This document shows positions 22,934-36,600 of a stretch of DNA of 64,000 nucleotides, one piece after another. The stretch covers positions 3,038,001 to 3,102,000 of the forward strand of contig JAUDYN010000004.1 in NCBI GenBank assembly GCA_030407005.1, in the 5' to 3' direction. Each line of letters opens with the position of its first letter. Position 1 is the first letter of the stretch. The stretch is from Desarmillaria ectypa (Eukaryota > Basidiomycota > Agaricomycetes > Agaricales > Physalacriaceae). The notes under the pieces are model-generated. The model ran no database searches, was not told the origin of the DNA, and worked only from the letters and a program-made list of their open reading frames with translations. The translations under genes and the position numbers were made by a program.

Positions 22934-24631
22934 ATGTTCAAAATTGAGACTAATACTATGAAATTTAGAAACAATATGTTCTGGACTCCTTGCCCAGGAT
23001 GTGCTTGCCCAAACCACGCTTCAAGCAGCGTCGCCGTCTTTGCAAACGACGAACCCCTCCCAAGCCCGGCTTTCACTCGTATCGCCAACTCCAACGACCC
23101 ACCTTTACCCGCAGAATCCAGCGCCATCCGTGGCCTCATTGTGGAACATACCCGCCGCGTCTCTGTGCTCCAAACTCAAGTCACCCACCTCGAGTCCTAC
23201 CGCCAGGACCTGCTTGCCCAGGTGTCCATGGTAGACAACAAAATTTCGGTCCTTGAGCGCGAATGCGAGCGGGTCTCGCAGGCTATTCGAGAGAAGAAAC
23301 GCTTGCTGAGCCCTGTCCGACGGCTTCCACCCGAAGTACTCTCACTCATCTTTCTGGAAACGATCGTGTTTCCCATCAAACGGACTCCGTCGGCGAGCGA
23401 GAGTGAGTGGTGGGATATTGAGCTCGCTGAGAGCCCCATGTGGTCTATCGAGCAGGTCTGCAGGCAGTGGCGAATGGTGTCGATGTCGTTCCCGGAACTG
23501 TGGTCATACATCAATATCACCATCACAGATGACAACTTTAAAGAAGATGGATATGTGTATGTACGCTGTCTTACCCACCAGTTCAGTCGTTCCAGGCTTT
23601 GTCCATTGTCCCTTTCCATCACCGATATATCGAACCAATCTAGTTTCGATAAACTTCCCCCACCGCTCGTGACGCTGCTCTTGTCCGTGGGGAGCAGGGT
23701 ACATGAGCTGCATCTTCTGCTTTCTGCAGCGATATTCTCCACTGTACCGGCGGTGCGCCTAGCCCTGCCTTCGCTCAAGAAACTCTCTCTGCTCTCTACA
23801 GACGCGGAGGAGATTAGCAGATACAATAACCTCAACCTATTCGACTCCGCCCCCAACTTGCACGTCGTGGAAGCGATGAACATCCGAGATCCCGTATCCT
23901 CATTCGCGCTCCCGTGGCACCAGATCACCCGGTACAAGAGCGACCACCTCCTCGACGACTGGGCTGATCCTGGACCGGACACGTGCATCCACCTGCTATC
24001 TATCATGTCACAGCCTCAGCTGGTGGAATGCGACTTGCGGTGCGAGGTCAACTGCGCCGACAACGTGTTCAGTGGCAAGTCGTTTCCTGTCGTGTGCACG
24101 CGGCTCCGCTCCCTGAGCCTCTCGTCCTGGCCGTACTCTAGCACAGGCATGAAGGCGATCCACCAGATGTTAGACCGTCTGATGTTGCCTGCCCTGGAGA
24201 GCTTGAGGGTGGTGTGCCAGGTGGGGCATCCTGAGCTTGAGGGGGAGCAGACATTCAGTGCGCTCCGACGGCTTGTGGAAAGGTCTCGTGCTCTGCTTGG
24301 GGAGCTGTATTTCGAGCATGGGGAGGTCCTGGAAGAGGATCTGGTTTCTGTGCTCCGGATGGCGCCGGCGTTGAGGGATCTGAGGCTCGTGGATGTAAAT
24401 TTGGGGGTGGTTGCGCTGGGGGAGGGAGTAGTTCCGGATTTGAGAGTGTTGCATTTGAGTGGCTGCAAGGTTTTTGATAAGGCGGTGTGGGTGGGTATCG
24501 TCCAGTCGAGGGCTGAAAACTTGGAGGAGGTGAAGATTTGTAGGTTTGAGAAGAGAGGAGAAGAAGTGGAGCGGGTGGTTGTGTTGGAGGCGAGTCGAAG
24601 GATGGATGGGATAGGTTTGGTCATTCATTAA
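22934..24631 (+). CDS. F-box protein, second single-exon copy
   Basis: A 565-residue single-exon F-box protein. A coiled coil of about 60 residues (VEHTRRVSVLQTQVTHLESY onward) leads into the F-box near residue 131: LSPVRRLPPEVLSLIFLETI, then WSIEQVCRQWRMVSMSFPEL and WSYINITI. About 350 residues of leucine-rich, LRR-like sequence follow, ending RRMDGIGLVIH. The arrangement matches the gene at 4270-5913, but sequence identity outside the F-box looks low, so they are distant members of one expanded family and not a recent duplicate. In-frame ATGs at 22934, 22958 and 22976 compete as starts; all precede the coiled coil. A short Cys-containing PCPGCACPNHA segment near the N-terminus is a possible metal site. 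The substrate is unknown. Confidence 0.85.
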   Translation: MFKIETNTMKFRNNMFWTPCPGCACPNHASSSVAVFANDEPLPSPAFTRIANSNDPPLPAESSAIRGLIVEHTRRVSVLQTQVTHLESYRQDLLAQVSMVDNKISVLERECERVSQAIREKKRLLSPVRRLPPEVLSLIFLETIVFPIKRTPSASESEWWDIELAESPMWSIEQVCRQWRMVSMSFPELWSYINITITDDNFKEDGYVYVRCLTHQFSRSRLCPLSLSITDISNQSSFDKLPPPLVTLLLSVGSRVHELHLLLSAAIFSTVPAVRLALPSLKKLSLLSTDAEEISRYNNLNLFDSAPNLHVVEAMNIRDPVSSFALPWHQITRYKSDHLLDDWADPGPDTCIHLLSIMSQPQLVECDLRCEVNCADNVFSGKSFPVVCTRLRSLSLSSWPYSSTGMKAIHQMLDRLMLPALESLRVVCQVGHPELEGEQTFSALRRLVERSRALLGELYFEHGEVLEEDLVSVLRMAPALRDLRLVDVNLGVVALGEGVVPDLRVLHLSGCKVFDKAVWVGIVQSRAENLEEVKICRFEKRGEEVERVVVLEASRRMDGIGLVIH

Positions 24632-25042
24632 TCATTAGTGCATGCTTTTTCCCTCTGGGGCAAAGTATACTATTTGATACAACACTGTTTGGTATATAAG
24701 ATGCCTCACTTACTGGGGAATTACGGTGCCTAATATCCAGCAGCTGTATTGACGACAAGGAGAGAAAAGTCATGTGCGAGTTGGCATTGGTGAGTGTCCT
24801 GCTCTCTTGACGACCAGCTAATCCTACATATGTGTAGAAACAACCTGACGAACATGCTGCGGTACTGGCGTTGCTGACTCTGCAACATTGTCCTCCGCAA
24901 CAGATACGTCAGTTTTGATGACGACCACACACAAAAACGAGTAGACGGGGTGCGGGACGTTGATTTAAGGTGCAAGTTTTGATATTGCACAAGAACGACT
25001 ACATTATTTGGTACAGACAACTTCTCCGAACAGCGCAATTTT
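24632..25042. other. Convergent 3' spacer, F-box and DHS
   Basis: About 410 bp between two stop codons with no coding signal; both 3' untranslated regions. Confidence 0.5.
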
Positions 25043-26391
25043 CTATCGCTGTTTCGCGTCGGCATCTCGCGCAAAAGTAGCTGCCACGAGGAGAGGGAAG
25101 ACCAGTGTTGCATCTGCAAACACCTGCGCAATGAAATATTATGAGGCGAGTTTCTCTTTCCTGTCCCGTTGGGCGCGCACCTTGACAGATTCCGATCCAG
25201 CGCGAATCTTTCCCCAGGAGATGGCTTCGTCCGGGCGAGCTCCAGAGTCTGATCCGTCGAATTCCTGTCCGGTGTTCTGACACATGCGTCAGGGAAAGGC
25301 GAGGGTTTATAAAGATCGACTCACGATGTAAACAGAGTAATCCGCACCATTACGCTAGGAAATCCTAGTGACGAGAAGAGGCTGCAGTGAAGACAGGACA
25401 CTCACTATCAGCATCGCGTTAGCTATCTGGTGCTTGCAAACTCCGCCACCAAGTATGATCATTCCCGCTTTTCTAGACTTCCTTGAAAGCTCATTCAGCT
25501 CACGGATATCTTGCACAATATCGACTATCAGTCCAGGATTCTTGAAGGAGTGGAAGTATATCATGTCTCCTATGGAGCCATCAGTCAAGGCGGGACAAAA
25601 CACCGGAATGTCGTTCTGAACCGAAACCGAGCGCTGAGAATGCCAATCAGGATATCGGAAAAAGCCACTATATTCACTTTATAGGCCCAATAATACACAG
25701 ATTCCTCGTTGTTTATCTCCTTGCCCAATCGTCGAATGAAGGAACTCGGTGACCAGATCTTCCCGTGCTCCTTCTGTTCGACAAGCATGGAGTCAAGAAT
25801 CGGCATAAGCCAATCTTCAAACTTGCAGTAATTATCGTTTGGTACAACGAGGTTCCCAATACGGTTCATGCCTCGTCTACGTAGATCGGCACCATCGAGG
25901 TTAAAATCAGCAAGGTATGTCTTGCCAAGGCATTTGATGAAGTCTTCTTCGATTCCGCCGGCTGTGGTGACAAGAGAAGAGACGTGTTTGTGTTTGACAA
26001 GATGGAGTATGATTTCTCGGAGTCCGGAGGAGATGAGGTTGGAGGTGTAGCCCAGAAATACGTTGCAACGTACTTGACTGCGAGCTTCGAAGGATTTATA
26101 CTCTTCTGACTCATCGTCAGCCACTGCTTCATCGGAGAGACGCCATTTACGCTATGGATTGATATGAGAAAATTGGTTGATGGACACAAACCTTTTTCTT
26201 ACCATTTTATTAACGATATCGATGGCCCGACCTAAACTATTGGCCTGAAACCCGATTCGTTCATAGCTGCCGATGAATTCTTGGAGGGAGAGTAGATTAT
26301 CAAAGTTGGGGCCTTCTACGGATACAGCGGTATCTGGAACAGGATCGGAAGGCTGCAGAACAGCTGCTGAAGCTCCAGAAGGAACGGACAT
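25043..26391 (-). CDS. DYS1: Deoxyhypusine synthase
   Basis: Deoxyhypusine synthase transfers the aminobutyl group of spermidine to a lysine of eIF5A in an NAD-dependent reaction, the first step of hypusine formation. The start [16 protein letters not shown] at 26391 is followed by [11 protein letters not shown]. Exons carry [40 protein letters not shown], the NAD-binding run, [37 protein letters not shown] and AISWGKIR, whose Lys is the catalytic residue of the family. The last intron (GTGCGC...GCGCAG) restores [21 protein letters not shown]; the stop is at 25043-25045. All catalytic segments are present. It shares a 152-bp promoter region with SEC7, so a translation factor modifier and a trafficking gene are divergently transcribed. 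Confidence 0.95.
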
Positions 26392-26543
26392 GGGGGTAAA
26401 TACAGAAAGGGAAAAAATTACACGTCACATGTGTGACATCTTATTTGCCGCTTTCGCGACTTACACGACCACCGGGTCGCTCACACATTACCGCCTCGTC
26501 ATCGGAGACGACGACGGCGACGACATCTTCAGTACTGCTCGGA
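26392..26543. promoter_or_regulatory. Shared DYS1/SEC7 promoter
   Basis: 152 bp between divergent starts if SEC7 begins at 26544; only 41 bp if the in-frame codon at 26433 is used. No clear TATA box or palindrome was seen. Confidence 0.45.
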
Positions 26544-29500
26544 ATGGAAGAGAGCATTTCTGTACCAGAAAACGTTTCACTACCCGTGTCTCTTCCTGTG
26601 GATGCACAGGCGTCCACCAGCACACCACCGCCTATCGAACCTACCGGCCTTCCCGATGAAACGACACCAACAATCATAGAGGTGCCTATAGATGATGTGC
26701 AAGAGGTTAATGTTGGAAACATAAACAGTGATGGGTTCCCGGTCGAAGCTGCAAACGAGGCAGAGCCAGAGGATACAGGTTCTACGCAGCCTGAAGACCT
26801 ACCTGCCCCAGTGCCAGAGAGACCTGCTGAACGAGCTGATATCATTGACAGTATCTCGGCTGGTCTATCTGAAGAGTCTGTGTCTAACCACCTGCCGTCG
26901 CAGTCCGCCAAACCCCCGCTACCACAGAGTATACCCATCGTGCCAGAGCTGGATGTACCCCGTGAACCACTTCCTCCCCCCGTGTCGCCCTCAGAATCTA
27001 CTCATCGTCGCTCGCTTACCATCTCGAAAGGACACACCGTATCCGTCGTCCTAATTTCCTCCGCCTTAGAGACTATTGCGGCGTCCAAGGACGCCAAACG
27101 CTCTGCTCCTCTTCGCGAGAGTACCCAGCGAGCGCTCGAAATGATTCGTTCGGAGCAGGGTGGAGATCGTCCTCGAGAGATCTTTGAGCCTTTGCGGCTA
27201 GCCTGTGAGACGCGGACGGAGAAATTGATGATCGCGAGTTTGGATTGCATCTCCAAACTCATATCCTATTCTTTTTTCGCAGAATATATTCCCCCTTCTG
27301 CTCATTTCATGTCGCCACCCGGTTCTCCTGGTTTGCACCCGCGGCAAAGTACTGGAGGAGCTTCGCAAGTCGACGCCAATCCTCCATCCCTTGTTGACCT
27401 TGTCGTCCATACCATAACTTCATGCCATTCCGAAATGACACCAGAAACTGTATCACTACAAATTGTCAAGGCTTTATTGGCCATCGTGTTATCACCAACG
27501 ATCCTAGTTCATCATTCGGCTTTACTCAAGGCGGTCCGTACAGTCTACAACATTTTCCTGCTAAGTACAGACCCAGTAAACCAAATGGTTGCGCAAGGAG
27601 GCCTTACCCAAATGACCCACCATGTATTTACCCGATGCAAAATTGGGACGCAACGAGATTCTACTACCTATGTGCCTTCATCTAGTCAGGGAAGTGTACC
27701 TTCATTTTCGAGAAGAGTTTCTCTCGCTAGTACTACTTTGGTTAATGGCGGAAGCGAGCGTGGTTCATCCGCAGGACCGCCTGTAACCGACTCGTCTGTA
27801 TCACTGCCTCTTCAGCAGCCCTCTATCAACGGTGATGATGCCGCACCGGCTACGAACGGCAATGGAGACCTTGAAGGTGGAACAGATCTCATCAGGTTGG
27901 TTTTCCATCCGGCTCTCCTAACTAAGATGATTCTTATTATCTCAGCAGTAATGGCGTTGAAGGACCTCCCATGAATGTCCTACCTGAGGATGAACACCAT
28001 CTGCATTCGGAAATGACCCTAAATGATCTGTTCATCAAGGACGCCTTTTTGGTATTCCGGGCACTGTGCAAACTGACCATGAAGCCACTAAATAACGAAA
28101 GGTCCGTAGTATTCGTACCCAAGAGACCCCTTCGTTGCTGATTTTCCCATTGCAGTGAACGCGACCTCAAGTCACACGCTATGAGATCCAAACTCCTCTC
28201 TCTGCATCTTGTCCTAACCGTCCTCAATTCTCACATGGCGCTCTTCGTCGATCCCGCTTCCATCATATATTCGAACACATCCAACGATGCAACATCCTTC
28301 GTTCAGGCCGTAAACCAGTATATTTGCCTCAGTCTAAGTCGAAATGCTGTCAGTCCGGTACCACAGGTTTTCGATCTCAGTGTTGAGATCTTCTGGCGTG
28401 TTCTCTCTGGAATGAGGACAAAGCTCAAGGTAAAGTCGTTACGTCTTCTTTCTACGGTGTGTATTCATCTTTCACAGAAAGAAATTGAAGTCCTTCTTCA
28501 TGAGATTTTTATCCCAATCTTCGAAATGAGAACGTCCACGTTGAAGCAGAAAGCGGTTATTTTAGGCCTGCTTTCTCGCTTGTCCCAAGATCCTCAGGCC
28601 CTTGTGGAAATCTATCTCAATTATGATTGCGATGGTGAAGCAGCGGACAACATATATGAACAGTCAGTCGTTCCTTTCTTCGAGATAACTCGCTGTTAAA
28701 ATTTCGTTAGTCTCATGAACATCATATCGAAGATATGCACAACACAGTCAAGCCATCAGAAAGGGACTGAACCTCCGAGCCCGGCGACTCAACCAGCCGC
28801 TAAGTCCCATAGTAACGTTCTGGGACCGTCTCTCAGTACTTCCGTCGCCTCCGTACCCGGATCTATGGATACAGCAACACTAGGGCTATCTGAGACGCAG
28901 CTCAGACGACAGGGCTTGGAATGCCTTGTGACTGTCTTGAGATCCCTGGTTGCTTGGGGCACTACCTCCGGAAAGGTGGCTGATGGGGAGAGCGTCGACG
29001 TTGCTTCACGTTCTCAGCCTGGGGAGAATATTAGACGGGATTCACTGACGCCAGATTCTTCGCTAGACAAGCTGTCAGGCGTCAACTCAAGTACGGAAAT
29101 TTTCAGACAACATACCCCCGATCTCGGAGATGACCCAACCAAGTTTGAGAGCGCGAAGCAGAAGAAGACTACGCTGCTTGAGGGAATAAAGAAGTTTAAC
29201 TTTAAGCCTAAACGCGTAAGTCTAACTCGCCTACGCGTTTTTACTCATCTGGTTGACGAATCCTCGCGTATAGGGTGTACAATTCTTGGTTGAGACAGGC
29301 TTCATTCCAAGCAAAGATCCTCAGGATATCGCTTCTTTCCTTTTGAACACCGATGGCTTGAGCAAGGCGATGATTGGCGAATACTTGGGAGAGGGGTAAG
29401 TTTACTCTTGTTTCATTGACCTGTGTCCTAACAGTGGGATCAGGGACCAGGAGAATATCGATATCATGCATGCCTTTGTCGATAGTCTTGACTTCGCTGG

Positions 29501-32500
29501 TTCGCCTTTCGTTGATGCGCTCAGGTTATTCCTGCAGAAATTCCGTCTTCCCGGCGAGGCGCAGAAGATTGACAGATACATGCTTAAGTTCGCGAACAGG
29601 TTCATTGCCAGCAACACGCAAACGCCCTTCGCCAATGCCGGTAAGAGCCTTTATCTTCAAGAAGGAAAGTAATCTGACCAATACATAGATGCTGCTTATG
29701 TTCTTGCCTATTCCGTCATCATGTTGAACACGGACGCCCACAATCCTCAAGTCAAGAAACGAATGACCAAAGCCGAGTTCATTAAGAATAACCGAGGTAT
29801 CAACGATGGCAATAATCTCCCCGATGACTTCATGTCAGAAATATATGATGAAATTGTATCCAATGAGATTAGAATGCAGGACGAGATAGAAGCCGCCGGA
29901 CCACTTCCTACCGGACCGGGCCTTGCCAATGCTCTCGCCAACGTTGGCAGGGACCTGCAAAAAGAGGCCTACGTATTGCAGACCAGTGGTATGGCGAACA
30001 AGACAGAGGTAGGCTTTACCAGTATTGAACAATAACAACGTTGAACCGTTTAATAGGCACTATTCCGAACCATGATGCGTACTCAGCGCAAAGGCTCCAG
30101 ATCGGCTGACCAGTTCTTCAGCGCTTCACATTTTGTCCATGTCCGCCCTATGTTTGAAGTCGCCTGGATTGCCTTTTTGGCGGGGTTATCTGGACCTCTT
30201 CAAGACACGGACGATTTGGAGATCGTCGAATTATGCCTTGATGGTTTTAAGAGTGCGATCCGAATCGTATGCTTTTTCGACTTGGAGTTGGAGCGTAATG
30301 CATTCGTGACGACTCTTGCGAAGTTTACGTTCCTCAACAACTTGGGCGAGATGAAAGCGAAAAACATGGAGGCTATCAAAACTCTTCTTGACGTCGCCGT
30401 AACAGACGGAAATAACTTGAAAGGCTCTTGGCACGAGGTCTTAACATGTGTCAGCCAGCTTGAACATATGCAACTCATAAGTGGAGGTGTTGACGTGGAC
30501 GGTGGGCGTAAAGGGTGCGTTTCATACTCCATTTCATTGGAGACTATTAACTCCCAACAGGAAAATAAAGAAGCCTCCAACAGAGGAGCTGGCGAACGAA
30601 AGTCGCTCAACGCACATTACCGTAGCGACGGATATGGTCTTTTCGTTGAGTCATTTCTTGTCTGGCGTATGTTTTTACACTTTTTAATGCCGCGACTCAA
30701 TGCTGACGTCTTTTCCAGACGGCGATTGTTGACTTTGTACAAGCCTTGAGCGATGTTTCCTGGGAAGAAATACAGTCGTCAGGACTTTCCCAGCATCCCC
30801 GATTGTTCAGTCTTCAAAAATTAGTAGAGATCTCCTACTACAACATGAATCGTATCCGTCTCGAGTGGTCGAATCTTTGGGAAATCCTAGGAGAGCACTT
30901 TAATAAAGTCAGTCTCCTTTGGTTTATAATTGTTTACAAATTAAACATCAAACTGCTTAGGTTTGTTGTCACGATAATCCCCATGTTGGTTTCTTTGCAC
31001 TTGACGCCCTGCGGCAACTTGCGATGCGATTTCTGGAGAAGGAAGAGTTGCCCCATTTCAAGTTCCAGAAGGATTTTCTGAAGCCATTCGAGCATACCAT
31101 GATTCATAATCCAAACCCTGAAGCTCGGGACATGGTAACTTCTTTAAGAGAAAGAACGACAGGCTTTGCTAACCACTCTTCGTAGGTTCTTCAATGCCTG
31201 CAGCAAATGATTCAAGCCCGTGTGCAGAATATGCGATCTGGTTGGCGAACAATGTTCAGCGTCTTCCAAGCTGCTTCGAAGGTCCTCACGGGTGCGTCGT
31301 CAAGTCTTCATATATTGTATCTACATAGTATCTCATCCGCTCGTCAGAACGCATTGCCAATTCTGCTTTTGAGATTGTCACTCGTTTAAATAAAGAACAT
31401 TTCCCAGCCATAGTTCGTTATGGCGCATTCGCAGACTTGGTGGTCTGTATCACCGAGTTCTGCAAGGTGAGCAAATACCAGAAAATTAGCTTACTTGCCA
31501 TCGCAATGCTTCGAGGAGTGATACCCGTTATGCTCGAATCTCCAGAATGTGGATGGACATCTTCAACTATGGATGATAACATGGTGAAGTACTGGTATCC
31601 CGTTCTGTTCGCGTTCTATGACATAATCATGAACGGCGAAGACCTGGAAGTTCGGCGATTGTACGTTCCCCCCATCAACTTCAATATTTTTCCGATTCAT
31701 TCGATGCTTTAGAGCACTCGATTCGTTATTCACTGCCCTTAAAACCTATGGATCCTCGTTTCCAGAGAGCTTCTGGGATAGTGTAACCAAAGACCTTATT
31801 TTCCCCATATTTTCGGTTCTCAAGTCTAGTCACGATCTCTCCCGATTCAGCACCCAGGAGGACATGAGTGTCTGGCTATCGTCGACCATGATACAAGCAC
31901 TTCGAGATGTGATCGATCTTTTTACGTTCTACTTCGACACGCTGGAAAGATCCCTCGATGGTCTCTTGGACCTACTTTGCATTTGTATCTGCCAAGGTAT
32001 AACCCTGATTTCAGTTCACCAATGTCAATGCTCACTCTATGCAGAGAATGATACTCTTGCACACATTGGCACATCCTGCCTGCAGCAACTTGTCGAAAAC
32101 AATGTAGAAAAATTGAGTGCTACCCGTTGGGAGCGTGTTACAAGCACCTTCGTCAAACTGTTCATGACGACGACACCCCATCAACTCTTTGATGATAGCT
32201 TACGTGTGGAAATCGAATCCCCCAGTCCTGATGTTAACGAAGGTAAGCTGCTCGCTGAGTTTCCTCTATCTTTTCTCAAAGTCTCTCTATGTCAGAGTCC
32301 AGCAGCGCGGCAATTTTGCCTGCTCCACTTTCACCGAGTGGTGACTCTCCTCGACAGGGACAGACCGCAGCCGAGCGTCAACGGATATTCAAGCAGATCA
32401 TTGTCAAATGTGTTTTGCAGTTGCTACTCATAGAAACGACCAACGATTTGCTGCGCAATGAGAAGGTTTATATGACGATACCCCCAAATCAATTGCTTCC

Positions 32501-33147
32501 CCTTGTCCAGGTGCTCGGACAGAGTTATCAATTTGCGAGGTCCTTCAATGAGGACAAAGAACTTCGTACGGGTCTATGGAAAGTCGGTTAGTAACGATGT
32601 CTCCGCTTATTGCTCTGTATTTGACCGCCTTCAATAGGATTCATGAAACATTTGCCTAATCTCCTGAAACAAGAGTCAAGTAGTGCATCCACACTTGCTC
32701 ATATTCTTTTGCAGATGTTCTTTGACCCGCGTCCTGAACACCAACGGTATCGTGATAAAGTCGATGAACGCTTGCTTCCGTGCGTGTTGCATCATTGTCT
32801 AGGAAGCGTCGTACTGACGCCAAAACAGTCTTTCAATAGGAGTTATCCAGGACTACAACAAGCTGCGCGTGGATACGCAAGGCAAAAATATTGTCGCGTG
32901 GACCCCGGTCGTCGCCGAAATTATGGATGGTCTCTGCCGATTTGATGACAAGACGGTGAGTTTTATTGTGTCTCCCATGGATGGGTTCTCATGTTCGTCG
33001 TTTTAGTTCGCTGTGTACCTTCCCGCCGTATATCCAGTGGTAACAGAACTCCTTGGCCGTGATTTGGCTCCCGAGGTTCGGATGTCGTTAAAAACGTACT
33101 TTTTACGGGTAGGATACGCTCATGGAATAATAGAGGTCTCATCGTAA
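26544..33147 (+). CDS. SEC7: Arf guanine nucleotide exchange factor Sec7 (BIG family)
   Basis: Sec7/BIG activates Arf1 at the trans-Golgi network by GDP release. I place the start at 26544 ([11 protein letters not shown]); the frame is open further up. A long disordered N-terminus leads to the DCB domain ([20 protein letters not shown]), then the HUS region ([56 protein letters not shown]). The catalytic Sec7 domain spans about 29130-29890: [32 protein letters not shown] with the glutamate finger in YLGE, and [23 protein letters not shown] domains follow, with many small introns. The end [20 protein letters not shown] reaches TAA at 33145-33147. The protein should be about 1,800 residues. All domains expected of a BIG-type GEF are present; individual junctions were not all resolved. 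Confidence 0.93.
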
Positions 33148-33611
33148 TATCTGATTGTATTATATTTATTCAGTGTATTTGGCGGCCACGGATAATTCAT
33201 ATTTCCTTCTGCTCTACGTTAGTAAATGGACATGGGACGTTCGTACCTTGGTCTTGACTACGTCCATCCATAGGAATTCTACAGAATTGTCAGATATACC
33301 CACTCGATTGTCTTTAAGTCAAAAAAGTCCAAACAGCAGGCCCGGCTGAAGGTTCATATTTTCAAAGATAGGAAAGGAAAGAAAAGGAAAAGTCGAGGTA
33401 CCCACGCGGTGCGCATCTGTAACTGTCCGCTTTCCAGCCCTATATCCGTTTTTGTTCCAACTTCACAGGGATAAGGGTACAACACCCCGCTTTGCCTGTG
33501 ATTTCAAAAGTCCAAACTGAATGTATGTTATATATTTGTTCAATTACTAGACGTTAGTGATCACTATGAATGCATACTTCCATCCACTCGATCCGAAATT
33601 GTAAATTACTG
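33148..33611. other. Convergent 3' spacer, SEC7 and SLA1
   Basis: 464 bp between stop codons. A purine-rich patch (33366-33393) is the only notable feature; no coding signal. Confidence 0.5.
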
Positions 33612-36600
33612 TCACCGTTGGTATCCTACGTATGATGAACCTCCAAAACTGCCCCAGCCAGTTGGTTGTGCTTGGATCACTAAACCATAAGCGTAAGTAA
33701 AGATACCAGGAGCATCAAAAATAGACGCACGATTTGTTCGAAGAGCGTCGTATGCGGCTGTGCCTAAAATGAACTTCGAACACAGAGTATTTATCACCAC
33801 GCACCTGCAGGTCGCGGTTCGTTATCCTGAGCAAAAGTACCGGATTTCATTTGCGCGAAAATATTGGCCGGATTGGTGTTATTGTTGTTTGGTAGTGGGG
33901 GTACTGGTGGTGGCGGCGAAGACATTCCATTGCCGAACTGGCCGAAACCAGGGTTCATACCTGTTGGATCTGGAATGATAACAGTCAGCGGAAGCGTCGG
34001 AAAGAAGGTCAATGTACGTACTCGACATAACACCATTCATGCCTCCATTCTGGAAAAGGCTGCTACCATTGAACCCGCCGAAGGGCATACCTGTCGGTTG
34101 AGGCTGGCTTGGCTGTTGAATAGCAGGGAATCCTGTAGGCTGCGACATCATAGGCTGAGCGCCAGAAAATCCTGTTGGCTGCGACAGTATTTGTGGCTGC
34201 TGAGCAGGGAATACCGTCGGCTGAGATGTCAAGAAAGATGGTGGTGAGGAGTTGTTCGCAAACGGAGATGCGGCAGCACCAGTAGAACGTGTAGGAATGA
34301 AGCTATTGAACCCTGTTTGTGTAGGTATAAGAGGCTGCAACAGGCCTTGATTAGCGGGGACAGGAGCAAATGGACCTCGAGGGCCATTGTAAGGTTGTGC
34401 AGGTGGTGGTGTCAACTGAGGCAACATCCCACTTTGCTGATTCTGTAGATGTTGTCCTATTGGTGCAGGAGACGATCCCATGCCCAAACCCGAACTGTAG
34501 CTCGCCGGAGATGCAACGGCAGCGGGTGGAGTGGGAGTGGATTGAGGCGCAGACGGAGTATTCTTCCTCAACTCGCTCAAACGCGACAGCTGATCAAAGA
34601 TATCAGATTCAGTTGTCTTGGCGAGACTATGGCCAGTAGATGTAGCTGTGACTGGGGCAGGGGACAGTGAGGTGGGAGGTGGGTTTGCAGATGTTGCAGG
34701 GGCAGTTGTCATAGCAGGAGGTGGTGCTGAAGGGGCTCGTGCTGCGGCAGCTGGGCTAGCAGGAGTCAATGGCTTCGTTGAACTAGGCCGATTTGTCCAT
34801 GCATCGTCATCGAAACCGCTGACAACCGGTGCCGCTGAACTTGCCCGCTGAGGAGGCTGTACCGCAGTACTGGTAGCAGGACTGAGAAGCTGTGGTGAAG
34901 CTGTTCGTTCCGTTCCCGTAAGGTTGCCTACAACGCTGCCAATCGACTTCAGATCAACCGTAGCAGGTGGGAGACTCTTGCTGGGCTGCGGTCTTCCGCG
35001 TCGTACCTGCGTCTTCAATGCACCGCCTGGCCCGGTGAAAATATTTGGAGCAGGTTTAGAGCCATTTATCTCCGCATGGAGTTGCTTGGCTATTTCCTCG
35101 TCGCTGCGCACCAGCTCACCCTCTCCGTTAGTCTTGGCTTTGCGCTTTTCAACGATCTTCATGACTCGGATGATGTCGCCTTCTCGAAGGCCCATAGAAC
35201 GCAACGTTGCTTCGGACGTATCGAGCAGCACAGCCTCGTCCATCCTCTCCCGCTCAAATGAAGTAGCGTAACGAGTGCAATCATCCATATCACAGCCGGC
35301 GTCCAGGAAGAACTTGAACCAATCAACTGTCGGTTTCTTTGGTCCTTGAGGCGCGCGCGCTTTCCCGTTGGCAGCATTTGGATATTGTACACCGATAGGA
35401 ATATCGTCTTCAGACACCTTGTGGTTGGTTGGTGGTCTGGATTTCTTGCTGGTTAGTTTTTCGACGTAGCGCATATCCTCGTGAGACATCTTCTCCGATG
35501 GCACCTCGACAATGACTCCATTCAGTTTATGTAATCGTAACTTGCCGTTGTTCATGCCCACGAAAGCAGCGTCCACACGGAACTGTCCAGTACGGTCGTG
35601 CCAAACACGAACACGGTCTGCAGGGGGACCTGTAATCTTGTATAGCGGCTGAAAAGTACGTCAATCTAGAACACTTACGGCCTAGGTCTGCTGACGGTCT
35701 ACTTGAACTGCTTGAGCTATCGGTACTTAGTTTGCTAGCGCAAAGCCACATGAGCTACGAAAGATACAGTGATGCATTAGGACTTACGAGGGAGGGGGCG
35801 TAGACGCTGTACGAGATGCCTGGCGTTCTTTTCGTTTCGCATCAGCTTGTTCTGCGGCTATTCGAGCTCGCCTCCGTGCCTCTTCTTTCTTCTTTTCTTC
35901 TTCGCGTTTGGCACGTACCTCAGCCTGCGCAGCAGCAGCAGCTTCGGCGGCGGCGCGCTCCTCTGCTTCACGAGCTTCTGTATCATCTTCCTCCTCAGGC
36001 TCCAGTTCTGGAGAACGCAAGGAAGGTGGGGATGGGCCACTCTTTGAGGTGAGCTGACTAACTGTTGAGATTGCTTCAAATTGAGTAGAGAGTGATAACG
36101 CACTTCTAAATATGATGATGGTACCATGCCTTCTTGGTTTTTTGCGTTACGACACTTCCACCAGTCTTCTTCATCCATCTCTATGATTGTGAGTTGTTCT
36201 CCTTCTTTGACAGATAGCTCGTCGTCTCCAGCAGCTGTAAAATCATACAAGGCGGCACCTGCTGATCCCTGGGCTTCTGTCTCTGGTTCGTCGTCAGAGG
36301 CTTCACTTGGGCGTGGTGGGATAATAACAGGAGAGTGGTTCGAAAAATGCACCGATGGCTTTTTGGGTGGTTCCTCGACAACTGGTTCGGGTTCGGGTTC
36401 CTCTGGATCCTGTGGGGGGTCTACAGCAAGAGCCCTAGAAGATTCAAGTTTCGCTACTATAGCCTCCGTATTATCTCTTGACCCGGCACTAAAGTGAAGG
36501 CTTGTTGGATTCGGCCCTTCCACATCGAAGTGGACGTGTTTGGACTTTTCGGTACTGATGTTGACAATATGGCCGGTTTGCCACTTCTGTACCGCTGCCT

